Assembly: GCA_023664625.1 (NCBI GenBank)
Contig: JAMPFD010000007.1
Coordinates: 87,108 to 151,107, forward strand
DNA length: 64,000 nt
Source: Bacillota bacterium
Lineage (GTDB): Bacteria > Bacteroidota > Bacteroidia > Bacteroidales > Bacteroidaceae
Direction: 5' to 3'
Both the position numbers and the translations under genes were made by a program. The notes below the pieces were generated by a model. It was given only the letters and a program-made list of their open reading frames with translations. It was not told where the DNA came from and did not search any database. Each line of letters opens with the position of its first letter. The stretch's first letter is position 1. Shown in pieces: positions 52,215 to 60,605 of this stretch.

Positions 52215-52868
52215 TTATGCCGTTGCCTCTCCGGATTCATGCGGAATATCGTCCGGTATTATCTCCAATTCGTAGTCGCCAGTCTCTTTAAGACGCATAA
52301 GCTCTTCGTAAATCATGATACATGCCCATGCGTCTGTTGCTGCATATAACTTTTGTTTGTCAGAAAGGATGTCTGCTTCCCAGTTGGACAACTGTTCACG
52401 CTTTGAGATTCTATGCTGGAACAGATTTGCAAAAATTTTAGCAAGGCTCTGGTCTTCAATGCCTACGGATTTTACTTCGTCCTGCAGTTCTATGAAGGAA
52501 CCCGGCTTAAAGTCTATGCGATTTCCCAGACTCCGTATGTCATCATGCCATGAAAGACCTATTTTTTTTACTTTGGTATCTTCAAGAAAATGCTTTACCG
52601 CCATAGATTTTTTCAGAATGTTCAGGCGGAAGAGAAAGCAGATATCATGTGTGGCAACCTGAAGTAATGCTACTTTGTGCTGACGTCCTTTTACAAATGA
52701 AGGACGTGTCTCCGTGTCGAGGCCGAGAATCTTTTGCGACAATAGGAAATCAACAGCCTTCTCTGCTTCCGATTCGTTAAGCACTACCACTGTCTTTCCC
52801 TCAAATACCGCACGTGGGAGTGTAGGCATCAATTTCTTGTTGAACTTATTTGTAATATGTTTTTTCAT
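52215..52868 (-). CDS. 3'-5' exonuclease domain protein (RNase D/WRN-like)
   Basis: The 217-aa protein is a single DEDDy-type 3'-5' exonuclease domain. ExoI is ILGLDTETRPSF with two acidic residues, ExoII lies around GLSWHDDIRSLGNRI, and ExoIII is YAATDAWACIMIYEEL with Tyr and Asp. It lacks the HRDC domain of RNase D. Similar stand-alone proteins act on RNA or DNA ends. It is the first gene of the minus-strand run with rlmI and tilS, divergent from ftsK. Confidence 0.9.
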   Translation of the reverse strand: MKKHITNKFNKKLMPTLPRAVFEGKTVVVLNESEAEKAVDFLLSQKILGLDTETRPSFVKGRQHKVALLQVATHDICFLFRLNILKKSMAVKHFLEDTKVKKIGLSWHDDIRSLGNRIDFKPGSFIELQDEVKSVGIEDQSLAKIFANLFQHRISKREQLSNWEADILSDKQKLYAATDAWACIMIYEELMRLKETGDYELEIIPDDIPHESGEATA

Positions 52869-52888
52869 CTGTCAATCTTTACCATTTG

Positions 52889-52896
52889 CAAAATTA
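52889..52896 (-). promoter_or_regulatory. Candidate -7 element for the 3'-5' exonuclease operon
   Basis: TAATTTTG on the minus strand, 21 nt upstream of the ATG. The -33 box is weak. Confidence 0.4.
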
Positions 52897-52941
52897 ACAA
52901 AAAAAATCAAGGAAATATATATGTATGTGATTTTTTTCAAT

Positions 52942-52949
52942 TACTTTTG
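52942..52949 (+). promoter_or_regulatory. ftsK -7 element
   Basis: TACTTTTG fits TAnnTTTG, 26 nt upstream of the chosen ftsK ATG. No clear TTTG at -33. Confidence 0.5.
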
Positions 52950-52975
52950 CATTTAGGAAAAATAATTTGATTCGT

Positions 52976-55489
52976 ATGTCTGTTACAAAAAATCACAATA
53001 AAAAATCAGTAAAATCGGCAAAAAAAATGAAGAAGACATATGCTGATGTCATGGGAATCGGCAATATTGTCCATAATGAAAAAGTTGATTTTGTCGTAGG
53101 TCTTATATTTTTTAGTCTCGCTGTCTATATGATGATTGCAATGGGCAGCTATTTCTTTACCGGCGCTTTTGACCAAAGTCTTGTCATACAGCTCCGCCCG
53201 GGGGAACTCATAAGCTCAAGCCATGATTTTCAAAATGTCTGTGGCTCAATAGGTGCGCTTCTGAGTTACTTTCTTGTGGCGCGATGTTTTGGCATTGCGG
53301 CATTCTTTATTCCTGTCTTTATCATGTTCTGCGGTCTGCAGCTTATGGGTGCATATAAAGTGAATCTGTGGAAATGGTTCTTCTCAACGGCACTCACCAT
53401 GGTGTGGATGTCGGTCACATTCGCAAAATTCCTTACGCCGATAATGGATGACCAGGTCTTCTTTCCCGGTGGAGATCATGGAGAGAATTGCCGTCAGTTC
53501 CTTGAAGGAGTCATAGGCTCACCCGGACTTATCGCCATTCTCGGTATCGTTGCAGTGGCTTTCCTGACTTTCCTGACATCGGAAACAATAGCTTTTATCC
53601 GTCATCTTCTAAACCCGATAGGTTATATAACAAGCAAGGTGAAGTTCACTGCCGAGATTGGCGGAGGAGAGTCCGGAGAGGAATGGAATGTTGAAAGTTC
53701 CGCATACACGGATCCTGCGGCGCAGACTGTTGCTTTCAATGATGGCTTGGCTACATTCGACCAGCCTGATAATACGGAGGATACATCCAACCGTACTCAG
53801 GTGGACGAGGAGACCGGTGAAGTCATTGACAATATTTCAGATAACGATTCTGCGGAGACAAAGGCAGAAACCGGAACCGCTGACGAGGGCAGTGATGTTG
53901 AATTGGTAGTGGAAACCGGTGCCAAAGAGGAGAAAGCAAAAGGAAAGACGCTTACACACTATGACCTTTCCACTCCGATTAATCCTCGGGAACCGTTTAC
54001 GACATATAAGTTTCCTTCGCTCAGCCTGCTGAAAAAATATGATAATGACAGCAAGCCGTATATTGACAAAGAAGAATTGATTGCCAATAAGAAACGCATT
54101 GTTGAAGTCCTCAATTCCTTTGGTGTGCAGATTCGTGAGATTAAAGCGACTGTCGGTCCTACCATAACTCTCTATGAGATTACTCCTGCCGAGGGTGTGC
54201 GTATTTCCAAAATACGTAATCTGGAGGATGACATTGCCCTGTCCCTCGCAGCTCTCGGTATCCGTATCATTGCCCCTATCCCCGGTAAGGGAACGATAGG
54301 TATTGAGGTCCCAAATGCCAAGCCGGCTATAGTATCAATGGAGTCAATCCTAAATTCTAAGAAATTCCAGGAATCCGCGATGGAACTGCCTATAGCCCTT
54401 GGAAAAACCATTACCAACGAGGTCTTTATGGTCGACCTTGCAAAGCTGCCTCATCTTCTTGTTGCCGGTGCCACAGGTCAAGGTAAGTCAGTAGGACTGA
54501 ACGCTATCATCACTTCTCTCCTGTATAAAAAGCATCCAAATGAACTGAAAATAGTCCTTGTCGACCCGAAAAAGGTGGAATTCTCTGTTTACGGACCTAT
54601 TGCCGACCATTTCATGGCATCTGTGGATGAGGATGAAGATCCGATTATAACGGATGTCACAAAGGTTGTACGTACGTTGAAATCTCTTTGTACTCTCATG
54701 GATAAGCGTTATGACATGCTGAAGATTGCCGGTGCCCGAAACATTAAGGAGTATAATCAAAAATTCCTTACTCATAAGCTTAATCCTGAGAACGGTCATG
54801 AATATATGCCTTATGTCGTAGTCATAATCGATGAGTTCGGTGATTTGATAATGACGGCAGGCAAGGAAGTTGAGCTCCCTATAGCGCGCATTGCCCAGCT
54901 TGCACGTGCCGTCGGCATACACATGGTTATCGCCACGCAACGTCCTACGACGACAATCATTACCGGTAACATCAAGGCAAATTTCCCCGGGCGCATCGCT
55001 TTCCGTGTAGGAGCCGTGGTTGACTCGCGCACGATTCTTGACCGTCCTGGTGCCAACCAGCTTGTCGGCCGTGGTGATATGCTTTTCCTTAACGGGCAGG
55101 AGCCGACACGTGTACAGTGTGCCTTTGTCGATACGCCTGAGGTAGAGGATATATCCAAGTACATTGCTGCACAGCCCGGTCCTCTCCATCCTCTGGAACT
55201 TCCTGAGCCGGCTGCGGATGAATCAGGAACAGGAGGCATAAGCGACAGCAGTCTTGCCGACCTTGACCCGCTTTTTGAAGAGGTTGCACGTTTCATTGTA
55301 ATGAGCAATCAAGGCTCAACATCTGCCATACAGCGTAAGTTTTCCATAGGTTACAACCGTGCAGGACGCCTGATGGATCAGATAGAGAGACTTGGTATAG
55401 TCGGTGCCGCTCAGGGCTCAAAACCGCGTGAGGTTCTTGTGACTGATGAAAACTCTCTCAATACGCTTCTCGGACAGTTACGTCAGTAA
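52976..55489 (+). CDS. ftsK: DNA translocase FtsK/SpoIIIE
   Basis: The 837-aa protein couples chromosome segregation to division at the septum. The frame opens with a TTG at 52967; I prefer the ATG at 52976 (MSVTKNHNKKS). Four membrane helices lie in about residues 40-215. An acidic Thr/Glu/Asp-rich linker (about 230-330) precedes the motor: alpha domain from TPINPREPFTTYKFPSL, Walker A GATGQGKSVGLN (about 499), Walker B VVIIDEFGDLIM. The DNA-reading gamma winged helix is at the C-terminus (SAIQRKFSIGYNRAGRLMDQIE). Length is typical of Bacteroidota FtsK. lolA follows 63 nt later. Confidence 0.97.
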   Translation: MSVTKNHNKKSVKSAKKMKKTYADVMGIGNIVHNEKVDFVVGLIFFSLAVYMMIAMGSYFFTGAFDQSLVIQLRPGELISSSHDFQNVCGSIGALLSYFLVARCFGIAAFFIPVFIMFCGLQLMGAYKVNLWKWFFSTALTMVWMSVTFAKFLTPIMDDQVFFPGGDHGENCRQFLEGVIGSPGLIAILGIVAVAFLTFLTSETIAFIRHLLNPIGYITSKVKFTAEIGGGESGEEWNVESSAYTDPAAQTVAFNDGLATFDQPDNTEDTSNRTQVDEETGEVIDNISDNDSAETKAETGTADEGSDVELVVETGAKEEKAKGKTLTHYDLSTPINPREPFTTYKFPSLSLLKKYDNDSKPYIDKEELIANKKRIVEVLNSFGVQIREIKATVGPTITLYEITPAEGVRISKIRNLEDDIALSLAALGIRIIAPIPGKGTIGIEVPNAKPAIVSMESILNSKKFQESAMELPIALGKTITNEVFMVDLAKLPHLLVAGATGQGKSVGLNAIITSLLYKKHPNELKIVLVDPKKVEFSVYGPIADHFMASVDEDEDPIITDVTKVVRTLKSLCTLMDKRYDMLKIAGARNIKEYNQKFLTHKLNPENGHEYMPYVVVIIDEFGDLIMTAGKEVELPIARIAQLARAVGIHMVIATQRPTTTIITGNIKANFPGRIAFRVGAVVDSRTILDRPGANQLVGRGDMLFLNGQEPTRVQCAFVDTPEVEDISKYIAAQPGPLHPLELPEPAADESGTGGISDSSLADLDPLFEEVARFIVMSNQGSTSAIQRKFSIGYNRAGRLMDQIERLGIVGAAQGSKPREVLVTDENSLNTLLGQLRQ

Positions 55490-55552
55490 TTGACGGATTA
55501 GCTCTTTTTAGGTGAAAAATGAATAATATAACAAAATAACGCAAATGCAATT

Positions 55553-56155
55553 ATGAAAAAAATACTTTTATTACTTTGCCTGACTTCCTTTGCGTTGCAT
55601 GCGCTTGCCGGTAATGCGGAGGATGCAAGAGCGACACTTGACAAAGTTGCCGCCGTAGTCGGCAATAAGAGTGGGGCGAGTGCTTCATTTACAATCTCGG
55701 GTGGGAAAATAGGCCGGCAGACCGGTTCCATTGCCATAAAAGGCTCAAAATTCCGCGCACGCACTCCGAAGGTCACGGTGTGGTATAACGGCAAGACGCA
55801 GTGGACATACATGGCTTCGGCCAATGAAGTCAATGTTGCCGCTCCGTCTGCCGCTAAACAACAGACGATGAATCCTTACTCTTTTATCTCACTTTACAAG
55901 AGCGGTTATAAACTTTCGCAAAAAATGCAGGGAAAGACACGCCTTGTCCATATGATAGCTACAGGTCAGAAAGCAATATCGGAAATGTACATAACTGTTG
56001 ACAGCAAGTATGTGCCGACCCAGGTGCGCATGCTGCAAAAGGGACAGTGGATAACGATACAAATCTCCAATTTCAGCAAGAAAGCCATTCCCGACAAGGA
56101 ATTTGAATTTAATTCCAAGGACTATCCGAAAGCAGAAATTATAGATTTGAGATGA
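55553..56155 (+). CDS. lolA: LolA-like periplasmic lipoprotein carrier
   Basis: The 200-aa product has a signal peptide (MKKILLLLCLTSFALHALAG) and a LolA-type half-barrel: SASFTISGGKIGRQTGSIAIKGSKFRARTPKVTVWYNGKTQWTY is broken into the alternating strands of the family. It would chaperone lipoproteins across the periplasm to the outer membrane. The sequence is diverged from proteobacterial LolA, so assignment rests on overall pattern and on its place directly after ftsK, a pairing common in Bacteroidales. Its stop overlaps the mutS2 start by 4 nt (ATGA). Confidence 0.85.
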   Translation: MKKILLLLCLTSFALHALAGNAEDARATLDKVAAVVGNKSGASASFTISGGKIGRQTGSIAIKGSKFRARTPKVTVWYNGKTQWTYMASANEVNVAAPSAAKQQTMNPYSFISLYKSGYKLSQKMQGKTRLVHMIATGQKAISEMYITVDSKYVPTQVRMLQKGQWITIQISNFSKKAIPDKEFEFNSKDYPKAEIIDLR

Positions 56156-58788
56156 TATATCCTGAGAATTTTGAACATAAGATAGGTTTTGACGAGATTC
56201 GCGGAATGCTCGTCAGCCGTTGCATGTGCGGTCTCGGCCATAAGATGGTTGATGACATGCTGTTCTCTACTGACGTTTCCGAGATTCAGGAATGGCTTCA
56301 GCAGGTGAGGGAGTTCCGCAGGTTAAAGGAAGAGTCTGACGATTTTCCCCTTGACTATTTCTTTGACATGCGTGAGGAGATAGCGCGTCTTCGCCTTGAG
56401 GGTACGCACCTCGAGGAAGAGGAACTGTGGAATCTGCAACGTTCTCTCACGACTATACACAAGATTATAACTTTTCTCTCAAGGGATGCCGACGAGACAT
56501 CAGACGGAGAGTACAGTTACCGTTATCCTGCCCTTCAGAGACTGACGGAGGGTATCTGCATATTCCCCAATATAACAAGGAGAATAGGCCAGATACTTGA
56601 CAGCTCCGGTCATCTCCGTGACAACGCCACACGTGAGCTGGGTCGCATACGCTATGAACTCAGAAGCATGGATGGCTCTATCTCAAGAACCCTTAACGGC
56701 ATACTTAATAATGCCAAGAATGAAGGACTCATAGAGCGGGATGTCACTCCTGCGCTCCGTGACGGCAGGCTGGTTATACCTGTAGTTCCCGCCATGAAAC
56801 GGAAAATCTCAGGAATCGTCCATGACGAGTCCGCTTCCGGCAGGACGGTTTTCATTGAGCCGACAGAAGTGGTGGAAGCCAATAACAAGATTCGTGAGCT
56901 GGAGGCTGAAGAACGCCGTGAGATAGTGCGTATCCTGAAAGATGTAGCATCGTTGATACGTCCTCATATCCGCATGATAGGAGAATCCTACAGACTTCTT
57001 GCACATGTTGACTTCATACGTGCCAAGTCGCTTCTTGCCGAGACATTGAAAGCGTTTGAGCCGGATGTGGAGAATTCTACTGTCGTGGATTGGATTCAGG
57101 CGCGGCATCCTTTGCTTCAGCTCTCCATTGAAAAGCATGAGGCAGAGCGTGTTCCCGAGGATTCTTCTCCGGTAAAGCGCATCGTACCGCTTGACATAAC
57201 CCTTACGGAAGAGAAACGGCTGCTCATAATTTCCGGTCCCAATGCAGGCGGAAAATCTGTCTGCCTGAAGACTGCGGGTCTGTTGCAATACATGTTGCAG
57301 TGCGGACTGTCCATTCCTGTAGGTGAAAGGTCGCGTACGGGTGTGTTCAGAAGCATAATGATGGATATCGGGGACGAACAGAGCATTTCTGACGATTTGT
57401 CGACATATTCAAGTCATCTCATGAACATGAAGCAGATGCTCCGCAGTGCGGATTCTGGAACAATGATACTCATTGATGAGTTCGGAACAGGTACGGAACC
57501 GCAGATTGGCGGTGCCATTGCCGAGAGTGTACTCGAACAGTTGTGCCGGAATAGGGTATGGGGCATAGTGACGACCCATTATCAGAACCTTAAAGAGTTT
57601 GCAGACAATCATGAAGGTGTCGCTAACGGTGCAATGCTTTACGACCGTCACGAGATGCGCGCCCTTTTCCAGCTTGCAATAGGACGTCCCGGCTCGTCGT
57701 TCGCAATAGAGATAGCAAGGAAAATCGGCCTTCCTGAATCTGTCATAAAGGCTGCCACGGAAATAGTTGGTCAGGATTATATCCAGAGCGACAAGTATCT
57801 TCAGGATATTGTCCGTGACAAACGATATTGGGAAGGGAAACGCCAGACCATCCATCAGCATGAGAAGGATATGGAGAAAACCATTCTTCAATATCGTGAG
57901 GAGATAGAACGTCTCAATAAGGAGCGCCGCGAGATACTTGCCAAGGCAAAGGCTGAGGCAAAGGAAATCCTCAAGGAGAGCAACCGCCGCGTGGAGCTTG
58001 CCATCAAGGAGATACGTGAGTCCCAGGCAGAGAAAGAGGAGACAAAGCGCATCCGTGAGGAACTGCGAAACTTTGAGCAGGAAGTCGACGAGATAGACTT
58101 GAAAGCCAAAGATGATGCCATTCAGAAGAAGATTGAGCAGATACAGCAGCGTCAGCGTCGTCGTGAAGAGCGCAAACGCAACAAGGCCGACGGTGTTCTC
58201 AGTGCTGCCGAGAAGAAAGCGGCGGAAGTGTTGCGTGAGGCGTCCCGGCGTGTCGATGATTCAAAGCAGGTAGCTGTAGGGGATAATGTCCGTATCCGTG
58301 GTACGAAGACAGTCGGTCAGGTGGAGTCCGTTCTTGGCAAGATTGCCACTGTTGTCTTTCCCGGAGGTATGCGTTCAAAGGTGAAGGCTGACCGTCTTGA
58401 GCATGCTCGTCAGGAGGTTCCGGTACAGGCTGTCACGGATGATAATATTCTTCGTGGCGGTCTCTCCGCCACTGCTGCGGCCCTTGCGGCAGAGACGGCG
58501 AAGGTTTCTCACATGACTCGTGAGACGATGGACGGACATACACGCCGTTTCAATCATGAACTTGACGTGCGTGGCATGAGGGGGGATGAGGCTCTTATGG
58601 CGGTACAGTATTTTATAGACGATGCCATACTGGTCGGTGTGCAGCAGGTGCGCATTCTGCATGGTAAGGGAAACGGTATCCTCCGTCAGCTTATCCGCCA
58701 GTATCTCGGGACGGTTCCAAACGTAATCCGGTACCGTGACGAGGACATCCGCTTTGGCGGAACTGGCATAACGATAGCAGAGTTCTGA
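56152..58788 (+). CDS. mutS2: Endonuclease MutS2
   Basis: The 878-aa protein is a MutS-type ATPase without the mismatch-recognition domain. Core and clamp regions (1-330) precede the ATPase domain with Walker A ISGPNAGGKSVCL (about 361), a DEQSISDDLSTYSSH signature and Walker B MILIDEFGTGTEPQ (about 440). A long charged coiled coil (about 530-700) and a KOW-like segment (VAVGDNVRIRG) follow. A C-terminal Smr nuclease domain (about 803-878, LDVRGMRGDEAL, LHGKGNGILR) ends the protein. The family acts in suppression of recombination and in ribosome collision rescue. It overlaps lolA by 4 nt; array locus 3 begins at its stop. Confidence 0.96.
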   Translation: MIYPENFEHKIGFDEIRGMLVSRCMCGLGHKMVDDMLFSTDVSEIQEWLQQVREFRRLKEESDDFPLDYFFDMREEIARLRLEGTHLEEEELWNLQRSLTTIHKIITFLSRDADETSDGEYSYRYPALQRLTEGICIFPNITRRIGQILDSSGHLRDNATRELGRIRYELRSMDGSISRTLNGILNNAKNEGLIERDVTPALRDGRLVIPVVPAMKRKISGIVHDESASGRTVFIEPTEVVEANNKIRELEAEERREIVRILKDVASLIRPHIRMIGESYRLLAHVDFIRAKSLLAETLKAFEPDVENSTVVDWIQARHPLLQLSIEKHEAERVPEDSSPVKRIVPLDITLTEEKRLLIISGPNAGGKSVCLKTAGLLQYMLQCGLSIPVGERSRTGVFRSIMMDIGDEQSISDDLSTYSSHLMNMKQMLRSADSGTMILIDEFGTGTEPQIGGAIAESVLEQLCRNRVWGIVTTHYQNLKEFADNHEGVANGAMLYDRHEMRALFQLAIGRPGSSFAIEIARKIGLPESVIKAATEIVGQDYIQSDKYLQDIVRDKRYWEGKRQTIHQHEKDMEKTILQYREEIERLNKERREILAKAKAEAKEILKESNRRVELAIKEIRESQAEKEETKRIREELRNFEQEVDEIDLKAKDDAIQKKIEQIQQRQRRREERKRNKADGVLSAAEKKAAEVLREASRRVDDSKQVAVGDNVRIRGTKTVGQVESVLGKIATVVFPGGMRSKVKADRLEHARQEVPVQAVTDDNILRGGLSATAAALAAETAKVSHMTRETMDGHTRRFNHELDVRGMRGDEALMAVQYFIDDAILVGVQQVRILHGKGNGILRQLIRQYLGTVPNVIRYRDEDIRFGGTGITIAEF

Positions 58789-58789
58789 C

Positions 58790-58870
58790 AGACGGTAACC
58801 TTTGGTACCGTAAACCGTTACGGTTTGATATGTAAAAGGTGACACTTTATCCTATAAAGTGCCACCTTTT
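58790..58870. repeat. Period-22 array of four 15-bp palindromic units (locus 3)
   Basis: Units start at 58790, 58812, 58834 and 58856, exactly 22 nt apart: AGACGGTAACCTTTG, AAACCGTTACGGTTT (perfect palindrome), AAAAGGTGACACTTT and AAAGTGCCACCTTTT. Units 3 and 4 are reverse complements with one mismatch and form a 15-bp hairpin followed by GTTTTG. Placed directly after the mutS2 stop it may act as a terminator. Confidence 0.9.
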
Positions 58871-59049
58871 GTTTTGCCATCTGTAATGCTTTGATTTACA
58901 ATAGGGTGTGTTCCTGTGCCGTGAAGCGTTGTTAATCGGGCGCATGTTCAGCGTTAATTTTCACAAAAATGCTTGCATATCTCGATATTTTTCCCGAAAT
59001 TTGCATTCAGGAATTTTTATAATTGAATCACTAAATAAAAACAAAGACT

Positions 59050-59748
59050 ATGAAAGGAATTAAGACAATCTGTGTTGCCCTTGCAGCACTCGTAGTGGCA
59101 GGTTGCGGCACTTCAACCAAGACCGGTACACTTGTAGGAGGTGGCGGCGGCGCTGCCATTGGTGCTCTTATCGGCGGTCTTGTCGGCAAAAGCGGCAAGA
59201 GTGCTCTCATAGGTACTGCAATTGGTGGCGCGGTAGGTACCGGAGCCGGCTATCTTATAGGTAAGAAAATGGATAAGGCAAAGGCTGCCGCTGCACAGGT
59301 GGAGAATGCCACTGTTGAGAGTGTCACTGACGCCAACGGTCTGCAGGCGGTGAAGGTCTCTTTTGATAATGGTATCCTTTTCAGCACAGGCAAGCATGTG
59401 CTCCAGCCATCGGCGCAGACATCGCTGAGCCAGTTTGCAAACAAGGTGCTTAATGTCTATACCGACTGTGACGTAGCCATATACGGCTATGCGTCTTCTG
59501 ACGGCTCTGAGGAGTTGAACCTGAATCTCAGCAACAGCCGTGCGTATGCAGTGTCAAGCTATCTTACCAACACTTGCCGTGTCTCTCCTGTACAGATAAA
59601 GACCGTGAAGGGCTTCGGAGAAGACCCTCAGTACCTTGTCTACAACAGTGACGGTTCTGAGAATGCTGCTGCAAGCCGCCGTGTGGAGGTCTATCTCTAT
59701 GCTTCCCAGTCAATGGTGGATGCCGCCAATGCCGGCACGCTCCAGTAA
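59050..59748 (+). CDS. OmpA-family lipoprotein with glycine zipper
   Basis: The 232-aa product has a lipobox VVAGC (Cys19), so it is lipid-anchored, presumably in the outer membrane. A glycine-zipper segment (about 27-77, GGGGGAAIGALIGGLVG and IGTAIGGAVGTGAGYLIG) could span or associate with the membrane. The C-terminal OmpA peptidoglycan-binding domain (about 110-230) has LFSTGKHVLQPSAQTSLSQFA, YGYASSDGSEELNLNLSNSRA and ASRRVEVYLYA. It links the outer membrane to peptidoglycan, in line with the transglycosylase gene 10 nt downstream. A weak AAATTTG element lies about 50 nt upstream. Confidence 0.93.
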   Translation: MKGIKTICVALAALVVAGCGTSTKTGTLVGGGGGAAIGALIGGLVGKSGKSALIGTAIGGAVGTGAGYLIGKKMDKAKAAAAQVENATVESVTDANGLQAVKVSFDNGILFSTGKHVLQPSAQTSLSQFANKVLNVYTDCDVAIYGYASSDGSEELNLNLSNSRAYAVSSYLTNTCRVSPVQIKTVKGFGEDPQYLVYNSDGSENAAASRRVEVYLYASQSMVDAANAGTLQ

Positions 59749-59758
59749 TTTTTCGGCA

Positions 59759-60520
59759 ATGAGTATACTGAAAAGTTTGACATTCGGACTGTTGAAGAAG
59801 ATTGTGGCCGCCGTGGTTGCAATCTTCTTTGCGTCAACGATACTTGCAGTCCTGCTCTTCAAATATGTCCCGGTGTATATCACACCATTGATGGTTATCA
59901 GGACCATGGAACAGATTAAGGACGGAGAGACCATGACAATGCACCATCATTGGGTAAGTATGGACAAAATCTCAAAGCATCTGCCTGTCGCCGTCATGGC
60001 GAGTGAGGACCAGAGGTTTCTTTTGCACCATGGTTTTGATTTCAATGCCATACAGAAGGCGGTGATGCATAATAGCAAGGGCGGTACAGTGCATGGAGCT
60101 TCAACCATATCGCAGCAGACGGCGAAGAATGTCTTCCTGTGGCCGGGGCGCAGTTGGGTACGCAAGGGACTGGAGAGTTATTTCACGTTCCTCATAGAGA
60201 TATTCTGGTCAAAGCAGCGCATTATGGAGGTTTATCTCAACTCCATTGAGATGGGACCGGGAATCTATGGTGCCGATGCTGTGGCAGAACACCATTTCGG
60301 CGGTATGACAAGTCATGACCTGACGCGTGCTGACTGTGCTCTGATAGCTGCCACGCTGCCGAATCCGAGGAAATATTCGTCCCTCAATCCAAGTTATTAT
60401 ATGCGCCAGCGTCAGCAACGCATACAGCGCGAGATGCGCTTTATCCCTTCTTTCCCGAAGGAAGGGGAGGCGATAAATACCTCCACAGTTTCCGGCGGAG
60501 TTTATAAGCATCAGCAATAA
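59759..60520 (+). CDS. mtgA: Monofunctional biosynthetic peptidoglycan transglycosylase
   Basis: The 253-aa inner-membrane enzyme polymerises lipid II into glycan strands. The frame is open from 59636 inside the OmpA-like gene, but the ATG at 59759 (MSILKSLTFGLLKK) gives the usual cytoplasmic start plus a membrane helix (about 13-36). The GT51 domain motifs are ASEDQRFLLHHGFD (catalytic Glu), HGASTISQQTAKNVFLWPGRSW, KQRIMEVYLNSIEMGPGIYGADAVAEHHFG and LIAATLPNPRKY. There is no transpeptidase domain, as expected for MtgA. It is 10 nt from the OmpA-like gene. Confidence 0.95.
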   Translation: MSILKSLTFGLLKKIVAAVVAIFFASTILAVLLFKYVPVYITPLMVIRTMEQIKDGETMTMHHHWVSMDKISKHLPVAVMASEDQRFLLHHGFDFNAIQKAVMHNSKGGTVHGASTISQQTAKNVFLWPGRSWVRKGLESYFTFLIEIFWSKQRIMEVYLNSIEMGPGIYGADAVAEHHFGGMTSHDLTRADCALIAATLPNPRKYSSLNPSYYMRQRQQRIQREMRFIPSFPKEGEAINTSTVSGGVYKHQQ

Positions 60521-60605
60521 GCATACGGGAAAGGCCTTTTTTGCCGGTCGGACGGCATCAGGACCGCCTTTCCCTTTGTTTGCGTAATCCTCTCATTATT
60601 GTTTT

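Noticed and set aside
54488-55189. 233-codon minus-strand open frame opposite ftsK
   Set aside because: Shadow of the FtsK motor domain; no start signal or domain.
59636-59758. N-terminal extension of MtgA inside the OmpA-like gene
   Set aside because: Out-of-frame overlap with a conserved OmpA domain; the ATG at 59759 gives a normal MtgA start.
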